A stretch of 64,000 nucleotides of DNA from Microbacterium hydrocarbonoxydans (GCF_000956475.1 NZ_JYJB01000009.1:310001-374000), one strand, 5' to 3'. Numbered from the stretch's first letter, positions 1 to 9,118 are shown. Notes: generated from the letters alone by a model not told the origin. A program made the numbers and translations.

Positions 1-1
1 G

Positions 2-502
2 GAGCTGGGCTGCATCGTGTTCCTGCACCCCTTCGGCTGCAGTCTCGACGAGCGGCTCGACCGCTTCTACCTCTCCAATACCGTCGGGCAGCCGACCGAG
101 AACGCGGTGGCGCTCTCGCACCTCATCTTCGCGGGCGTGCTCGACCGGCATCCGGGGCTCAAGATCGTCGCCGCGCACGGCGGCGGGTATCTGCCGTTCG
201 CGATCGGCCGCTCCGACCGCGCGTGGAAGGTGCGACCCGAGGCGCACGGATGCGCGCATGCACCGTCGACGTACCTGAAGAAGCTGTGGTTCGACACGGT
301 CGTGCACGATCCGATCGCGCTGCGGCACCTCGTCGAGGCGGCCGGGGGATCGCGAGTGCTGCTGGGGAGCGACTTCCCCTTCGACATGGGACTCGACGAC
401 CCCGTGGCCTTCGTGCACGGCGCCGAGCTGCCGGCCGAGATCACGCAGCGCATCCTCTCGGGCAATGCCGAAGAGCTGCTGAAGACGAAGGTACGGGCAT
501 GA
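2..502 (+). CDS. Amidohydrolase-2 family protein, C-terminal part (5' truncated by window)
   Basis: This is the last 166 residues of a metal-dependent hydrolase or decarboxylase of the amidohydrolase-2 (ACMSD-like) superfamily; the start lies before the window. Seen: HPFG near the beginning of the fragment, AHGGG about one third in, and GSDFPFDMG near the end. In this family the His of the AHGG strand and the Asp of GSD are metal or catalytic residues of the TIM barrel. The stop codon overlaps the next start as ATGA, so it is co-translated with the fumarylacetoacetate-hydrolase-family gene that follows. The substrate cannot be read from this part; with its neighbours it suggests breakdown of a ring-derived or keto-acid compound. 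The family call is firm, the reaction open. Confidence 0.85.
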   Translation, partial: ELGCIVFLHPFGCSLDERLDRFYLSNTVGQPTENAVALSHLIFAGVLDRHPGLKIVAAHGGGYLPFAIGRSDRAWKVRPEAHGCAHAPSTYLKKLWFDTVVHDPIALRHLVEAAGGSRVLLGSDFPFDMGLDDPVAFVHGAELPAEITQRILSGNAEELLKTKVRA

Positions 503-1503
503 GGATCGCCCGCTGGGCCGACGGCAGCGGAACCGGCGAGGGGTTCGTGATCGGCGACCGGGTGGTCGCCTTCCCCGACGGGCTGGCGGTAGCCGATGTG
601 CTGCATCGGGGGCTGACCGGCGCGCACGAGCTGTACGAGCGGGTGACGGATGCCGCGGGTGCGCCGCTCGCGTCGGTCCGCGCCGTGCCGCTGGCCGACG
701 TGCGCCTGCTCGCGCCGCTGGTGCCGGCATCCGTGCGCGACTTCGTCGCGTTCGAGGAGCACGTGGAGGGGGTGAGCGCCGGAGTCGAAGGCAAGAGTGA
801 TGTCGCCGCCGAGTGGTACGAGGCCCCGACCTTCTACTTCACCAACCCGCACACGATCTCCGGTCCGGACGACGTGGTGCGGCCCCCGGTGACGGAGAAG
901 CTCGACTTCGAGCTCGAGCTCGCCGTGGTCGTCGGCGGCGACGCCGAGGCGGGGGAGTCGAACCTCGATGCGGAGGCCGCCGCATCCGTGATCTTCGGGT
1001 ACACGATCATGAACGACTGGTCGGCGCGCGACCTGCAGGCGCGGGAGATGAAGGTGCGCCTGGGCCCGGCGAAGGGCAAGGACTTCGGCACCACGCTCGG
1101 CCCCTGGATCGTCACGGCCGACGAGGTCGCACCGTATCTCGACGCCGACGGCTTCCTCGCGCTCCGTGCAGAGGTCTACGTCAACGGCGAGCTGATCGGG
1201 GAGGATCTGCTCTCGAACGCCGGCTGGCCGTTCCCCGAGTTCGTCGCCTACGCGTCGCGCAACTCGAGGGTCGTGCCCGGTGACGTGCTCGGCTCGGGCA
1301 CGGTCGGCAACGGCGGATGCCTGGGCGAGCTGTGGGGGCGCAACCAGGCTCTGACCCCGCCGCCGCTGCGCGAGGGCGACGAGGTGCGGATGGTCATCGA
1401 GGGCATCGGCGAGCTCGTGAACCGGGTGGGGGCGGCGATCGCCGCCCCTGAGATTCCCGCCGCGCGCCCGCGTCCCCGGCTGCGTCACCGCGAATCTGCA
1501 TGA
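499..1503 (+). CDS. Fumarylacetoacetate hydrolase (FAH) family protein
   Basis: A cytoplasmic enzyme of 334 residues. The FAH fold fills the C-terminal two thirds. Seen: the block TFYFTNPHTISGP, the acidic ELELAVVVG segment that supplies metal ligands in this family, and the MNDWSARDLQ block followed by KGKDFGTTLGPW, all typical of FAH hydrolases, decarboxylases and isomerases acting on 2-keto acids. The start at 499 was chosen because it gives an ATGA overlap with the upstream amidohydrolase and opens the conserved N-terminal domain; a longer frame upstream is antisense-like noise. Its own stop again overlaps the next start as ATGA, so amidohydrolase, FAH protein and SDR form one tightly coupled operon. 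The exact reaction (hydrolase, decarboxylase or dehydratase partner) cannot be decided. Confidence 0.9.
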   Translation: MRIARWADGSGTGEGFVIGDRVVAFPDGLAVADVLHRGLTGAHELYERVTDAAGAPLASVRAVPLADVRLLAPLVPASVRDFVAFEEHVEGVSAGVEGKSDVAAEWYEAPTFYFTNPHTISGPDDVVRPPVTEKLDFELELAVVVGGDAEAGESNLDAEAAASVIFGYTIMNDWSARDLQAREMKVRLGPAKGKDFGTTLGPWIVTADEVAPYLDADGFLALRAEVYVNGELIGEDLLSNAGWPFPEFVAYASRNSRVVPGDVLGSGTVGNGGCLGELWGRNQALTPPPLREGDEVRMVIEGIGELVNRVGAAIAAPEIPAARPRPRLRHRESA

Positions 1504-2273
1504 CCGATCTGCTGCCGGGTCTCGCCGGTCGCACGATCGTCGTGACCGGAGCCGCCCGCGGACAAGGCGCCGCAGAGGCGCTGCTGCTGGCCGGTCACGG
1601 CGCCAGGGTCGTGGCGACCGACATCGCCGATGACGCCCCCGAGCTCTCAGGGCCGGGGGTCGAGTACCGACGGCTCGACGTCACGGTCGAGGATGAATGG
1701 CGGGCGCTCGCCGCGGATCTTGCTCGGGAGGAGACGCCGCTGCGGGGCCTGGTCAACAACGCCGGCATCACTCACCGCGCGCGCCTCGGCGACACCGAGC
1801 GGGCCGACTGGGACCGAGTCATCGCGGTGAACACGACGGGGCCGATGCTCGGCATCCGCCATCTGGCTCCGCTCATGTCGGTGGGCTCGTCGATCGTGAA
1901 CGTCGGCTCCTCCGCAGCCCTCACGGCGCACTACACGGCCGCGTACACCACGTCCAAGTGGGCGCTGCGCGGTCTCACGCACGTCGCGGCGAACGAATAC
2001 GGGCCGCGCGGCATCAGAGTCAACATCGTGCACCCCGGCTTCATCGAGACCGAGATGACGGCGACCGCGCCCCAGGCCATGCGCGCTTCGCAGCTGGAGC
2101 TCACTCCGCTGGAGCGGTTCGGGGAGGCGGGGGAGGTGGCACAGGTCGTCGCCTTCCTGCTGTCGGATGCCGCGGCGTACGTCTCGGGTGCGGAGATCCC
2201 GATCGACGGAGCGTTCACGGCCGTCGGCGGGGCCAAGCTGCTGAGCGATCGGATCGCACGCGAACTTAAGTAG
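1500..2273 (+). CDS. SDR family NAD(P)-dependent dehydrogenase
   Basis: A classical short-chain dehydrogenase of 257 residues. The cofactor-binding TGAARGQG motif lies near residue 17, NNAG near residue 87, an active-site Ser in the VNVGSSA strand, and YTTSK (catalytic Tyr and Lys) near residue 150; PGFIETEM follows as usual. It overlaps the FAH-family gene by ATGA and ends the three-gene catabolic operon. An AT-rich inverted repeat covers its stop codon (2258-2294). Likely role: oxidising or reducing an alcohol/keto intermediate of the same pathway; the substrate is unknown. Confidence 0.92.
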   Translation: MTDLLPGLAGRTIVVTGAARGQGAAEALLLAGHGARVVATDIADDAPELSGPGVEYRRLDVTVEDEWRALAADLAREETPLRGLVNNAGITHRARLGDTERADWDRVIAVNTTGPMLGIRHLAPLMSVGSSIVNVGSSAALTAHYTAAYTTSKWALRGLTHVAANEYGPRGIRVNIVHPGFIETEMTATAPQAMRASQLELTPLERFGEAGEVAQVVAFLLSDAAAYVSGAEIPIDGAFTAVGGAKLLSDRIARELK

Positions 2274-2294
2274 AAATAAGACTGAAGTTCGCGT
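2258..2294. repeat. Perfect 10-bp inverted repeat around the SDR stop codon
   Basis: Arms ACGCGAACTT (2258-2267) and AAGTTCGCGT (2285-2294) are perfect reverse complements with a 17-base, unusually A-rich spacer. A TAGAAT hexamer follows at 2294-2299. The AT-rich core in a GC-rich genome looks more like an operator and promoter region for the MFS gene downstream than an intrinsic terminator, but either is possible. Confidence 0.5.
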
Positions 2295-2400
2295 AGAATC
2301 GACGTGACGTCGAGGTTCGCTGAGCCTGATCCCGCATGCGATGGCGTGTGCGGGGCACACAAGGTCGCGTCGACGGCCCGATCGTTCGGGCACTCAACGG

Positions 2401-3927
2401 ATGACTCTCTCCCCTCTTCGGATGCGCCTTCTGGTCGCCTCTCTGCTCACGGTCGGGCTGCTCGGCGCCCTCGACCACACCATCGTCTCGACCTCTCTCG
2501 CCACGATCGCGGGCGACCTCGGCGCGCTGGGACACCTCGGCTGGATCGTGGTCGGCTACACGCTTGCGAGCACCGTGCTGCTTCCGGTGCTGGGCAAGCT
2601 CGGCGACATCGTCGGCCCGCGCGGCGTCTTCCTCACGTCTCTCGCCGGGTTCCTGCTCGCCTCCCTCGCCTGCGGATTCGCGCAGGACATGACGACGCTG
2701 ATCGTGGCCAGGGTGCTGCAGGGCATGACCTCGGCGGGCCTGCAGCTCATGAGCCAGACCATCGTCGCGCACGTCACGACCCCGCGCGAGCGGCCGCGAC
2801 TCATGAGCATCATCGGCATCGCGTTCCCCGTCGCGATCCTCGTCGGCCCGGTCATCGGCGGACTCATCGCCGATTACTGGGGCTGGCCGTGGCTGTTCTG
2901 GATCAACCTGCCGTTCGGCCTTGCGGCGCTCGCGCTCGCGGCATTCGCGGTGCCGCCGATCGAGCATGCACCGCGAGGGCGGTTCGACTTCGCCGGATCC
3001 GTCTGCTTCACGGCGCTGCTCGTCGCACTCGTGCTCGCGGTCACCTGGGCGGGCGACGGCGCCGCCGGCGCGGCATCCGCCGTCTGCTTCGCCGTCGCCG
3101 CCATGGCGCTCGCCGCCTTCATCCTCGTCGAGCTGCGCGCGGCCGAGCCGATCCTGTCGCTGCGGATCCTCCGCGACCGCACGATCGCGACCGGGATCGC
3201 CCTGTCGGCCATCGTCGGCATGGGCCTGTTCGCTATCGTGGCGTATCTGCCGACTTACTTCCAGATGGCGTACCGCACGACCGCGACCGTGTCGGGACTG
3301 GTGCCGATCGCGACCGTGTTCGGGATGCTCGTCAGCAACCTGCTCACCGGGTTCCTGGTCGCGCGCTCCGGCCGGTACCGGCTCTACCCGATCGTCGGCT
3401 GCGCTCTCGCCGCCGGCGGGCTGCTCGTGATGGCTCTGCTGCCGCTCGGCCTGCCCCTGTGGGTGCCGATGGTCGTGATGGGGGTCGTCGGCGTCGGCAT
3501 CGGATCGTTCATGAACGTGATCGTCGCCGTGGTGCAGAGCGCGGCGCCCCGCGAGGATCTGGGCAGCGTCACGGCGGCGACGAACGTCGTCCGTCAGGTC
3601 GGCTCGACGCTGGGCACGGCGGTGGTCGGCGGCATCGTCGGCGCGGGGGTCGCCGCTCTGCTGCCTGTCGGCGTCGACGCCGGGAGCCTCACCCCGCACG
3701 CCGTCCACGGCGCGGACCCTGCACTGCAGGATGCCGTCGCTGCCGCGTATCACGAGGTGTTCGCGCCGATCTTCGTCGCCATCGCCGTGGTCTACGCGAT
3801 CGGGGTCGCGGTTGCGGTGCTGTTGCCGCACGGGCGGCTCGCCGACCACGCCGACGTCCGCGAGCGCGATGATCAGCGCGATGATCTCAGCGCGACGGCC
3901 GGAAGATCCGCATCGACCGGACGGTGA
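2401..3927 (+). CDS. MFS drug-efflux transporter, DHA2 (14-TM) type
   Basis: An integral membrane transporter of 508 residues, the size of the EmrB/QacA-like 14-helix drug:proton antiporters. Seen: the early segment LGALDHTIVSTSLATIAGDLG, which carries the motif D1 pattern of this group; GKLGDIVGPRG (motif A loop); ARVLQGM (motif B); and GPVIGGLIADYWGWPWLFWINLPFG (motif C, shown in part). The start at 2401 places the Met just before the first helix; an in-frame ATG at 2341 would add 20 basic residues that are not typical. No clear ribosome site precedes either. The 3' end overlaps the convergent YciI-like gene by 41 bases. The substrate is unknown. Confidence 0.9.
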   Translation: MTLSPLRMRLLVASLLTVGLLGALDHTIVSTSLATIAGDLGALGHLGWIVVGYTLASTVLLPVLGKLGDIVGPRGVFLTSLAGFLLASLACGFAQDMTTLIVARVLQGMTSAGLQLMSQTIVAHVTTPRERPRLMSIIGIAFPVAILVGPVIGGLIADYWGWPWLFWINLPFGLAALALAAFAVPPIEHAPRGRFDFAGSVCFTALLVALVLAVTWAGDGAAGAASAVCFAVAAMALAAFILVELRAAEPILSLRILRDRTIATGIALSAIVGMGLFAIVAYLPTYFQMAYRTTATVSGLVPIATVFGMLVSNLLTGFLVARSGRYRLYPIVGCALAAGGLLVMALLPLGLPLWVPMVVMGVVGVGIGSFMNVIVAVVQSAAPREDLGSVTAATNVVRQVGSTLGTAVVGGIVGAGVAALLPVGVDAGSLTPHAVHGADPALQDAVAAAYHEVFAPIFVAIAVVYAIGVAVAVLLPHGRLADHADVRERDDQRDDLSATAGRSASTGR

Positions 3928-4192
3928 CGTCGCGCCAGACGTCGCCGGTGACGTACGGCTCGGCGTCGTACCACGCGCGGAACGAGGCCTCGTCGGCGAA
4001 GGCGACGTGCATCGATGATCCGATCATCCGGCCGTCGTCGTCGAGGATCGCCCCGCCGCTGAGCAGCTCGCCGTTCTCGGCGAGCCGCTGCGCCCCGGCG
4101 AGGTGCGCGTCCCGAACAGCGAGACGGCGACCGAGGGCGCCGGCATCCGTGCCGTCCCACGCGGTGATGAGGTACTCGACGGGTGCGTCCAT
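3887..4192 (-). CDS. YciI family protein
   Basis: A small protein of 101 residues with the YciI/YCII ferredoxin-like alpha+beta fold. Seen: the N-terminal strand YLITAWDG, the helix RRLAVRDAHLAGAQRLAENGELLSG (in part) with the conserved RDAHLA stretch, and the GSSMHVAFADEASFRAWYDAEPYV block near the C-terminus. Family members bind small ligands or do dehalogenase-like chemistry; no function can be assigned here. A TAGGCT box (plus-strand AGCCTA, 4199-4204) sits 6 bases before the ATG, so the message is probably leaderless. It ends tail to tail inside the MFS gene. Confidence 0.85.
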   Translation of the reverse strand: MDAPVEYLITAWDGTDAGALGRRLAVRDAHLAGAQRLAENGELLSGGAILDDDGRMIGSSMHVAFADEASFRAWYDAEPYVTGDVWRDVTVRSMRIFRPSR

Positions 4193-4219
4193 AAGACCAG
4201 CCTATGATTCCGCGCGCGC

Positions 4220-5509
4220 TCAGCCTCTGAGAACCTGAGCCGCCTGCCGTGCAGCCCCGAGCGCCACGTACTCTCCGGGCTCCGGCACCTCGACGGGCAG
4301 GCCGAGGACCTCGGGCGCGATCGCCCGCACGGCCTCGGACTGCGCTCCGCCGCCGATCAGCAGGGCGCGCTCGAGCGGGATGCCGAGTTCGCGCAGCGCG
4401 TCGAGTCCGGCGCCGAGGCCGCGGAGCATGCCCTCGACCGCTGCGCGCGCGAGGTTGGGGCGGGTCGTCGAGGCCAGGGTCATCCCGGTGAGGGACGCCG
4501 TGGCATCCGGCAGGTTCGGCGTGCGCTCGCCCTCGAAGTAGGGGACGAGTGTCAGCCCGTCGGCCCCGGCAGGGGCCTGCAGCGCGAGGTCGCTGAACTC
4601 GCCGTGGTCGACGCCCAGCAGCGACGCCGTGGCGTCGAGCACCCTGGCGGCGTTCAGCGTCGCGACCAGGGGAAGGAAGTTCCCCGAGGCGTCGGCGAAG
4701 CCGGCGACGGTGCCGGAGGGATCGAAGACGGGCGACTCGCTGATGGCGCACACCGTGCCCGAGGTGCCGATCGAGACGACGACGTCGCCGACCACGGCAC
4801 CCAGTCCGAAAGCGGCGGCGGCGTTGTCGCCGGCGCCTGCCGCGACGCGGCGGCCACGGGCATCCGTCACGCTCTCCTCGTGGCCGAGCACGCGCGGCAG
4901 CACCGCGTCGTGACCGAGCGCGGCGATCAGGAGGTCGCGGTCGTACTCGCCGGTTCGGGGGTTCCAGTAGCCGGTACCCGAGGCGTCGGAGCGGTCTGTG
5001 ACGAGTTCGTCGAGCGCCGGGTTCTCGGGGCCGAACCCGCGCAGCCGCCAGGTCAGCCAGTCGTGCGGCAGCGCGACGGCGGCGACGCGGGCGGCGTTGT
5101 CGGGTTCGTGATCGCGCAGCCAGCGCAGCTTCGTGATCGTGAACGATGCGACCGGTACGAGGCCGGTCCGCTCGGCCAGCGCCGCCGCGCCGAACTCGGC
5201 GATCAGATCAGCGGCGGCTCCCGCCGAGCGGGTGTCGTTCCAGAGCAGGGCATCGCGGATGACGCGCCCCTCGCCGTCGAGAGCGACCATGCCGTGCTGC
5301 TGCCCGCCGATCGACCAGGCCTCGACATCGTCGAGACCGCCCGCCTCGTCGATCGCCGTGTTCAGCGCACGCCACCAGGTCTCGGGGTCGACCGCCGTGC
5401 CGTCAGGATGCGACGCCCTGCCGGAGCGCACGACGGCTCCGCTGGACGTGTCGATGACGACCACCTTGCAGGACTGCGTCGACGAGTCGACGCCCAACAC
5501 GTATGCCAT
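4220..5509 (-). CDS. xylB: Xylulokinase
   Basis: A FGGY-family sugar kinase of 429 residues that phosphorylates D-xylulose with ATP. Seen: the N-terminal phosphate-1 loop [19 protein letters not shown] near residue 100 of the sugar-binding lobe, a central [12 protein letters not shown]-binding loop, and GGGAQS in the C-terminal adenosine site. The start at 5509 follows a GAGAGG ribosome site; a longer frame upstream adds residues before the conserved motif. It lies 232 bases downstream of xylA on the same strand, separated by a perfect inverted repeat, so it may have its own promoter or depend on read-through. With xylA it channels xylose into the pentose phosphate pathway. Confidence 0.95.
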   Translation of the reverse strand: MAYVLGVDSSTQSCKVVVIDTSSGAVVRSGRASHPDGTAVDPETWWRALNTAIDEAGGLDDVEAWSIGGQQHGMVALDGEGRVIRDALLWNDTRSAGAAADLIAEFGAAALAERTGLVPVASFTITKLRWLRDHEPDNAARVAAVALPHDWLTWRLRGFGPENPALDELVTDRSDASGTGYWNPRTGEYDRDLLIAALGHDAVLPRVLGHEESVTDARGRRVAAGAGDNAAAAFGLGAVVGDVVVSIGTSGTVCAISESPVFDPSGTVAGFADASGNFLPLVATLNAARVLDATASLLGVDHGEFSDLALQAPAGADGLTLVPYFEGERTPNLPDATASLTGMTLASTTRPNLARAAVEGMLRGLGAGLDALRELGIPLERALLIGGGAQSEAVRAIAPEVLGLPVEVPEPGEYVALGAARQAAQVLRG

Positions 5510-5590
5510 CACGGCATCCTCTCGAATCTGGCGGCACGCAGTCGCGGGGCGCATGTGCGCTTGTGGCTCTGCGTGCGGTGGAAGGTCTTG

Positions 5591-5634
5591 GTGCGCTTCT
5601 GAGCTGCGCGTGCGCTTCTGAGCTGCGGGTGCGC
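5591..5634. repeat. Short tandem repeat, 19-bp unit
   Basis: The unit GTGCGCTTCTGAGCTGCG plus one base occurs at 5591-5609 and again at 5610-5628, followed by a partial third copy GTGCGC. It lies in the xylA-xylB gap, about 80 bases upstream of the xylB start. It could be a duplicated regulatory element or a slippage product; nothing else in the window matches it. Confidence 0.7.
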
Positions 5635-5685
5635 AGGTGATCAGGCCGCGTTCCGTGGCGGGAAACGCTCTCGGGCCCGGGGCCG

Positions 5686-5733
5686 GTCACGTTTCGGGCG
5701 GGATGCCGAGAGGCGACCCGCCCGAAACGTGAC
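5686..5733 (-). terminator. Perfect 17-bp inverted repeat downstream of xylA
   Basis: Arms at 5686-5702 (GTCACGTTTCGGGCGGG) and 5717-5733 are perfect reverse complements with a 14-base loop, starting 8 bases after the xylA stop on the minus strand. There is no T-run after it, as is common for actinobacterial hairpin terminators. It probably sets the xylA:xylB ratio by partial termination or mRNA processing. Confidence 0.75.
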
Positions 5734-5741
5734 GGAACCGA

Positions 5742-6929
5742 TCAGCGCGCGCCGAGGAGGTGCTCGGTGGCGAGCTGCTGCAGGCGGACGAAGCCGAAGC
5801 CCTTGCCGCCGAAGTACGAGTTCGCGTCGAAGTCCTCATAGGCCGAGCGGTCGGCGAGGAAGTCGTCGTAGGTCTCGCCCTCGGCGAGTGTCGGGGTCGA
5901 CAGCTCGTCGACGCGTGCGGCGGCCAGCGCCTCCTGAACCTCGGGGTCGGCGCGGAACGCCGCGGCCCGCTCCTTCAGCAGCAGATAGGTGCGCATGTTC
6001 GCCGCCGCCGACTCCCACACGCCCTTCTCGTCCTCGGTGCGGCTCGGCTTGTAGTCGAAGTGACGCGGTCCCTCGTATGCGGGCACGCCGCCGGGGCCGC
6101 CGTTCTCGAGCAGGTCGACGAGCGCGAAGGCGTTGTGCAGGTCTCCGTGCCCGAACACCAGGTCCTGGTCGTACTTGATGCCGCGCTGGCCGTTCAGGTC
6201 GATGTGGAACAGCTTGCCGTGGAACAGCGCCTGTGCGATGCCGGCCGCGAAGTTGAGTCCGGCCATCTGCTCGTGGCCGACCTCGGGGTTGAGGCCGACG
6301 AGCTCGGGGCGCTCGAGCGAGTCGATGAAGGCCAGCGCGTGGCCGAGAGTCGGCAGCAGGATGTCGCCGCGGGGCTCGTTCGGCTTCGGCTCGATAGCGA
6401 AGCGGATGTCGTAGCCCTTGTCGGTGACGTAGTCGCCGAGCAGGTTGACCGCCTCGCGGTAGCGCTCGAGCGCCGCGCGGATGTCCTTCGCGGAGTCGTA
6501 CTCGGCGCCCTCGCGGCCGCCCCACATGACGAAAGTCTTGGCTCCCAGCTCGGCGCCGAGGTCGAGCTGACGGAAGACCTTGCGCAGCGCGTAGCGGCGC
6601 ACGTCGCGGTCGTTCGATGTGAAGCCGCCGTCCTTGAAGACGGGCGCGCTGAACAGGTTGGTCGTGACCATCGGCACGATGAGCCCGGTGTCGGCGAGAG
6701 CGCCCTTGAGCCGGTCGATCTGCGTCTGGCGCTCGGCGTCGGTCGATCCGAACGCGAACAGGTCGTCGTCGTGGAACGTCAGGCCGTAGGCGCCGAGCTC
6801 GGCGAGCTTCTCGACGGCGTGCACGACATCGAGGGCGGGGCGGGTCGGGCCGCCGAACGGGTCGGCGCCGTTGTAGCCGACGGTCCAGAGGCCGAACGAG
6901 AACTTGTCTTCACGGGTGGGGGTTGTCAT
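5742..6929 (-). CDS. xylA: Xylose isomerase
   Basis: Interconverts D-xylose and D-xylulose (and glucose/fructose) in the cytosol. The 395-residue length and the start of the protein ([18 protein letters not shown]) are those of the compact actinobacterial class I enzyme. Seen: the catalytic base region [12 protein letters not shown] near residue 55, [13 protein letters not shown] near residue 180 with the metal-ligand Glu and the Lys, [11 protein letters not shown] near residue 217, and FHIDLNGQ with metal-ligand Asp residues near 245. The start follows an AGGAG site 5 bases upstream. It is divergent from the ROK repressor gene, with an operator-like GTTGT-N5-ACAAC between them. Confidence 0.97.
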   Translation of the reverse strand: MTTPTREDKFSFGLWTVGYNGADPFGGPTRPALDVVHAVEKLAELGAYGLTFHDDDLFAFGSTDAERQTQIDRLKGALADTGLIVPMVTTNLFSAPVFKDGGFTSNDRDVRRYALRKVFRQLDLGAELGAKTFVMWGGREGAEYDSAKDIRAALERYREAVNLLGDYVTDKGYDIRFAIEPKPNEPRGDILLPTLGHALAFIDSLERPELVGLNPEVGHEQMAGLNFAAGIAQALFHGKLFHIDLNGQRGIKYDQDLVFGHGDLHNAFALVDLLENGGPGGVPAYEGPRHFDYKPSRTEDEKGVWESAAANMRTYLLLKERAAAFRADPEVQEALAAARVDELSTPTLAEGETYDDFLADRSAYEDFDANSYFGGKGFGFVRLQQLATEHLLGAR

Positions 6930-6955
6930 GACTGCTCCTGTGCAGATCGAAATAA

Positions 6956-6970
6956 GTTGTGAACGACAAC
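6956..6970. promoter_or_regulatory. Probable XylR/ROK operator
   Basis: GTTGT-gaacg-ACAAC is a perfect 5-bp dyad in the 84-base gap between xylA and the ROK regulator. Its form resembles known XylR-type operators, which are TTGT/ACAA dyads. The position allows repression of xylA and feedback on the regulator. Confidence 0.65.
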
Positions 6971-6977
6971 ATATAGC

Positions 6978-7007
6978 ATGACAGCGACGCTGTCCAGCCC
7001 GTACAGT
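6978..7007 (+). promoter_or_regulatory. Promoter of the ROK regulator (leaderless)
   Basis: ATGACA at 6978-6983 and TACAGT at 7002-7007 have an 18-base spacer. TACAGT ends 6 bases before the ATG at 7014, so transcription would start at or next to that codon. This decides the start: the in-frame ATG at 6978 would lie inside the promoter. Confidence 0.6.
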
Positions 7008-7013
7008 GAAGGG

Positions 7014-8183
7014 ATGCCGTCACCGTCGAGCCCGGCCCCTGGGACCCGTCCGCACAATCTCGCTCGCATCCTGCGACTCGTGCACGAAGAAGGCGCGCAA
7101 TCCCGCGCCGCGCTGACCGAGACGACCGGTCTCAACCGCTCCACGATCGCCGATCTGGTCGGTGAGCTCATCCGCCTCGGCCTGGTCGATGAGCGCATCC
7201 CCGAGACCCCCGGTCGAGTCGGCCGCCCCTCGCCGGTGGTCGCCGCATCAGCCGACGTGGTCGTGATCGCCGTGAATCCCGAGGTGGACGCGGTCGAGAT
7301 CGCCGCGATCGGCCTCGACCGGAGCATCCGCCTGCGCGAGCGCGTCCTGAACGAGGCTCTGCCGACTCCGGAGGGGCTCGCCCTGCTGCTCGCCGACACG
7401 GTCCGCGCATGGAGCGGGGGGCCGCTGAAGGACGCGCGCATCATCGCGGTGGGCATCGCCGTGCCCGGCCTCGTCCGCGCATCGGACGGGGTCGTGCGCA
7501 ACGCCCCGCACCTCGAATGGCGCGATGTGCCGCTCGCGGACCTCGTGGCCGAAGCCACCGGCGTCGCCACGGTCGTCGACAACGACGCGAGCCTCGGTGC
7601 GATCGCCGAGCACCGCTACGGCGCCGGAGCGGGCATCGACGACGTCGTCTACCTGAACGGCGGCGCCTCCGGCATCGGCGGCGGGCTCATCATCGGCGGC
7701 GTGCCTGTTGCGGGCTCGGGCGGCTACGCGGGGGAGTTCGGGCAGAACCGGCCCCGCATCACCGCCGACGACGATCGGCGCACGGCCGACGGCGTGCTCG
7801 AGTCGGAGGTGAGTCGTCGGCTGCTGCTCGACGTGGTCGGACTCGACACGGCCGACGACGATCTCCTCGCCGGCGAACTGAGCGCCTCGCGCTCTGCAGA
7901 GGTCGCCGGCGAGGTGTCGCGACAGGGGCGGGTTCTCGCGAGCGCGCTCGCGAATGCCGTGAACGTGCTGAACCCGGCCGTCATCGTGCTGGGAGGGTTC
8001 CTCGCGACGCTCGGGGAACTGCGACGCGAAGCGATCATGGATGCCGTCGCCGAACTCGCGATGCCGGAGAGCGCCGAGGGGCTCGGCATCCGCTCCGCCG
8101 CCCTCGGGGCCGACCGCCTTCTGATCGGCGCAGCAGAGCTGGCGTTCGCGGGCCTCATCGCGAACCCTGCGGAACGCGGCTGA
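7014..8183 (+). CDS. xylR: ROK family transcriptional regulator (XylR-like)
   Basis: A predicted xylose-responsive repressor of 389 residues. The N-terminal winged helix-turn-helix ([25 protein letters not shown]) is followed by an ROK sugar-kinase-like domain with VGIAVPGLV, the sugar-site [17 protein letters not shown] and [14 protein letters not shown]. The Cys-rich zinc motif usual in ROK proteins (CxCGxxGC after GEFG) is missing: the segment [21 protein letters not shown] has no Cys, so this protein should be zinc-free or rely on another structure. Divergent placement next to xylA supports the role; leaderless transcription from 7014 is likely. The symbol is by context. Confidence 0.85.
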   Translation: MPSPSSPAPGTRPHNLARILRLVHEEGAQSRAALTETTGLNRSTIADLVGELIRLGLVDERIPETPGRVGRPSPVVAASADVVVIAVNPEVDAVEIAAIGLDRSIRLRERVLNEALPTPEGLALLLADTVRAWSGGPLKDARIIAVGIAVPGLVRASDGVVRNAPHLEWRDVPLADLVAEATGVATVVDNDASLGAIAEHRYGAGAGIDDVVYLNGGASGIGGGLIIGGVPVAGSGGYAGEFGQNRPRITADDDRRTADGVLESEVSRRLLLDVVGLDTADDDLLAGELSASRSAEVAGEVSRQGRVLASALANAVNVLNPAVIVLGGFLATLGELRREAIMDAVAELAMPESAEGLGIRSAALGADRLLIGAAELAFAGLIANPAERG

Positions 8184-8254
8184 TCGCATCCGACCGCGAT
8201 GATCGGGTGCGGCCGTGGGCTCGCTCGAGACGATGGTGGGGAAAGGAGGACCTC

Positions 8255-9118
8255 ATGATCGGAACGCTCAATGCCCTGGTCGATCTGGTCGACGGTGCCG
8301 ACCCAGCGGAACTCGACGTCGCCGCCTTCGCCCGCGATCACGGCACGACCGAGTACCACCTGCGTCGCATGTTCTCGACGCTCGCCGGCATGCCGCTGTC
8401 GGATTACATCCGGAGAAGGCGGATGACGCTGGCGGGCGCCGAGCTGGCGGCGGGCGCGCCGAACGTGCTCGATGTGGCCGTGCGCCACGGATACGGCTCG
8501 ATCGAGGCTTTCGGCCGCGCCTTCCGTGCTGTGCACGGGATCGGACCGACGGATGCGCGCCGTGACGGGGGACCTCTCCGCACACAACCCACGCTCCGGT
8601 TCCGCCTGAGCGTCGAAGGGAGCATCCCGATGGACGTCACCATCACCGCACTGCCCGAGCTCGTCCTGATCGGCCACGCCGCGCAGGTTCCGCTCATCCA
8701 TGAGGGCGTGAACCCGCACATCCAGGAGCACATCGCCGCGCTCGCCCCGGAGGAGCATGCCCGTCTGAAAGCGCTGAGCGATGCCGAGCCACGGGGGATC
8801 CTCGCAGTCACGGATGACGTCGCGCCCGACGCGCCAGAGGGGACGACACTCACCTACCTGCACGGCGTCGCGGTGCAGCCGGGGACCCCGGTGCCAGACG
8901 ACCTCGACGTGATCAGGGTGGATGCCGGATCCTGGGCCGTGTTCTCGGCCGACGGCCCGTTCCCCGAGACCCTGCAGAGCCTGTGGGCGGCGACGGCGGC
9001 CGAGTGGTTCCCGTCGAACCCGTGGCGGCTGCGGCCGGCGCCGTCGATCGTGCGCTACCTCGAGTTCACGGGCACGCACGCCTCGTGCGAGCTGTGGCTC
9101 GCGGTCGAGACCGCCTGA
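8255..9118 (+). CDS. AraC family regulator with GyrI-like effector domain
   Basis: 287 residues. The first 100 form an AraC-type double helix-turn-helix (FARDHGTTEYHLRRMFSTLAGMPLSDYIRRRRM in part, then VLDVAVRHGYGSIEAFGRAFR), and the rest, from about residue 125, is a GyrI/SOUL-like small-molecule-binding domain (VTITALPELVLIGHAAQVPL). This DNA-binding plus GyrI order is that of Rob-like multidrug regulators. The start at 8255 has a strong AAAGGAGG ribosome site. The next gene encodes a free GyrI-like domain, suggesting a shared ligand. Target genes are not evident. Confidence 0.9.
   Translation: MIGTLNALVDLVDGADPAELDVAAFARDHGTTEYHLRRMFSTLAGMPLSDYIRRRRMTLAGAELAAGAPNVLDVAVRHGYGSIEAFGRAFRAVHGIGPTDARRDGGPLRTQPTLRFRLSVEGSIPMDVTITALPELVLIGHAAQVPLIHEGVNPHIQEHIAALAPEEHARLKALSDAEPRGILAVTDDVAPDAPEGTTLTYLHGVAVQPGTPVPDDLDVIRVDAGSWAVFSADGPFPETLQSLWAATAAEWFPSNPWRLRPAPSIVRYLEFTGTHASCELWLAVETA

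Noticed and set aside
2266-3849. Minus-strand open frame of 527 codons inside the MFS gene
   Set aside because: It is the complement of a clear transporter and is made of low-complexity Arg/Asp/Glu/His runs without motifs.
6978-7013. Upstream ATG as start of the ROK regulator
   Set aside because: It falls on the -35 of a good promoter whose -10 ends 6 bases before the ATG at 7014; the extra residues are not family-like.
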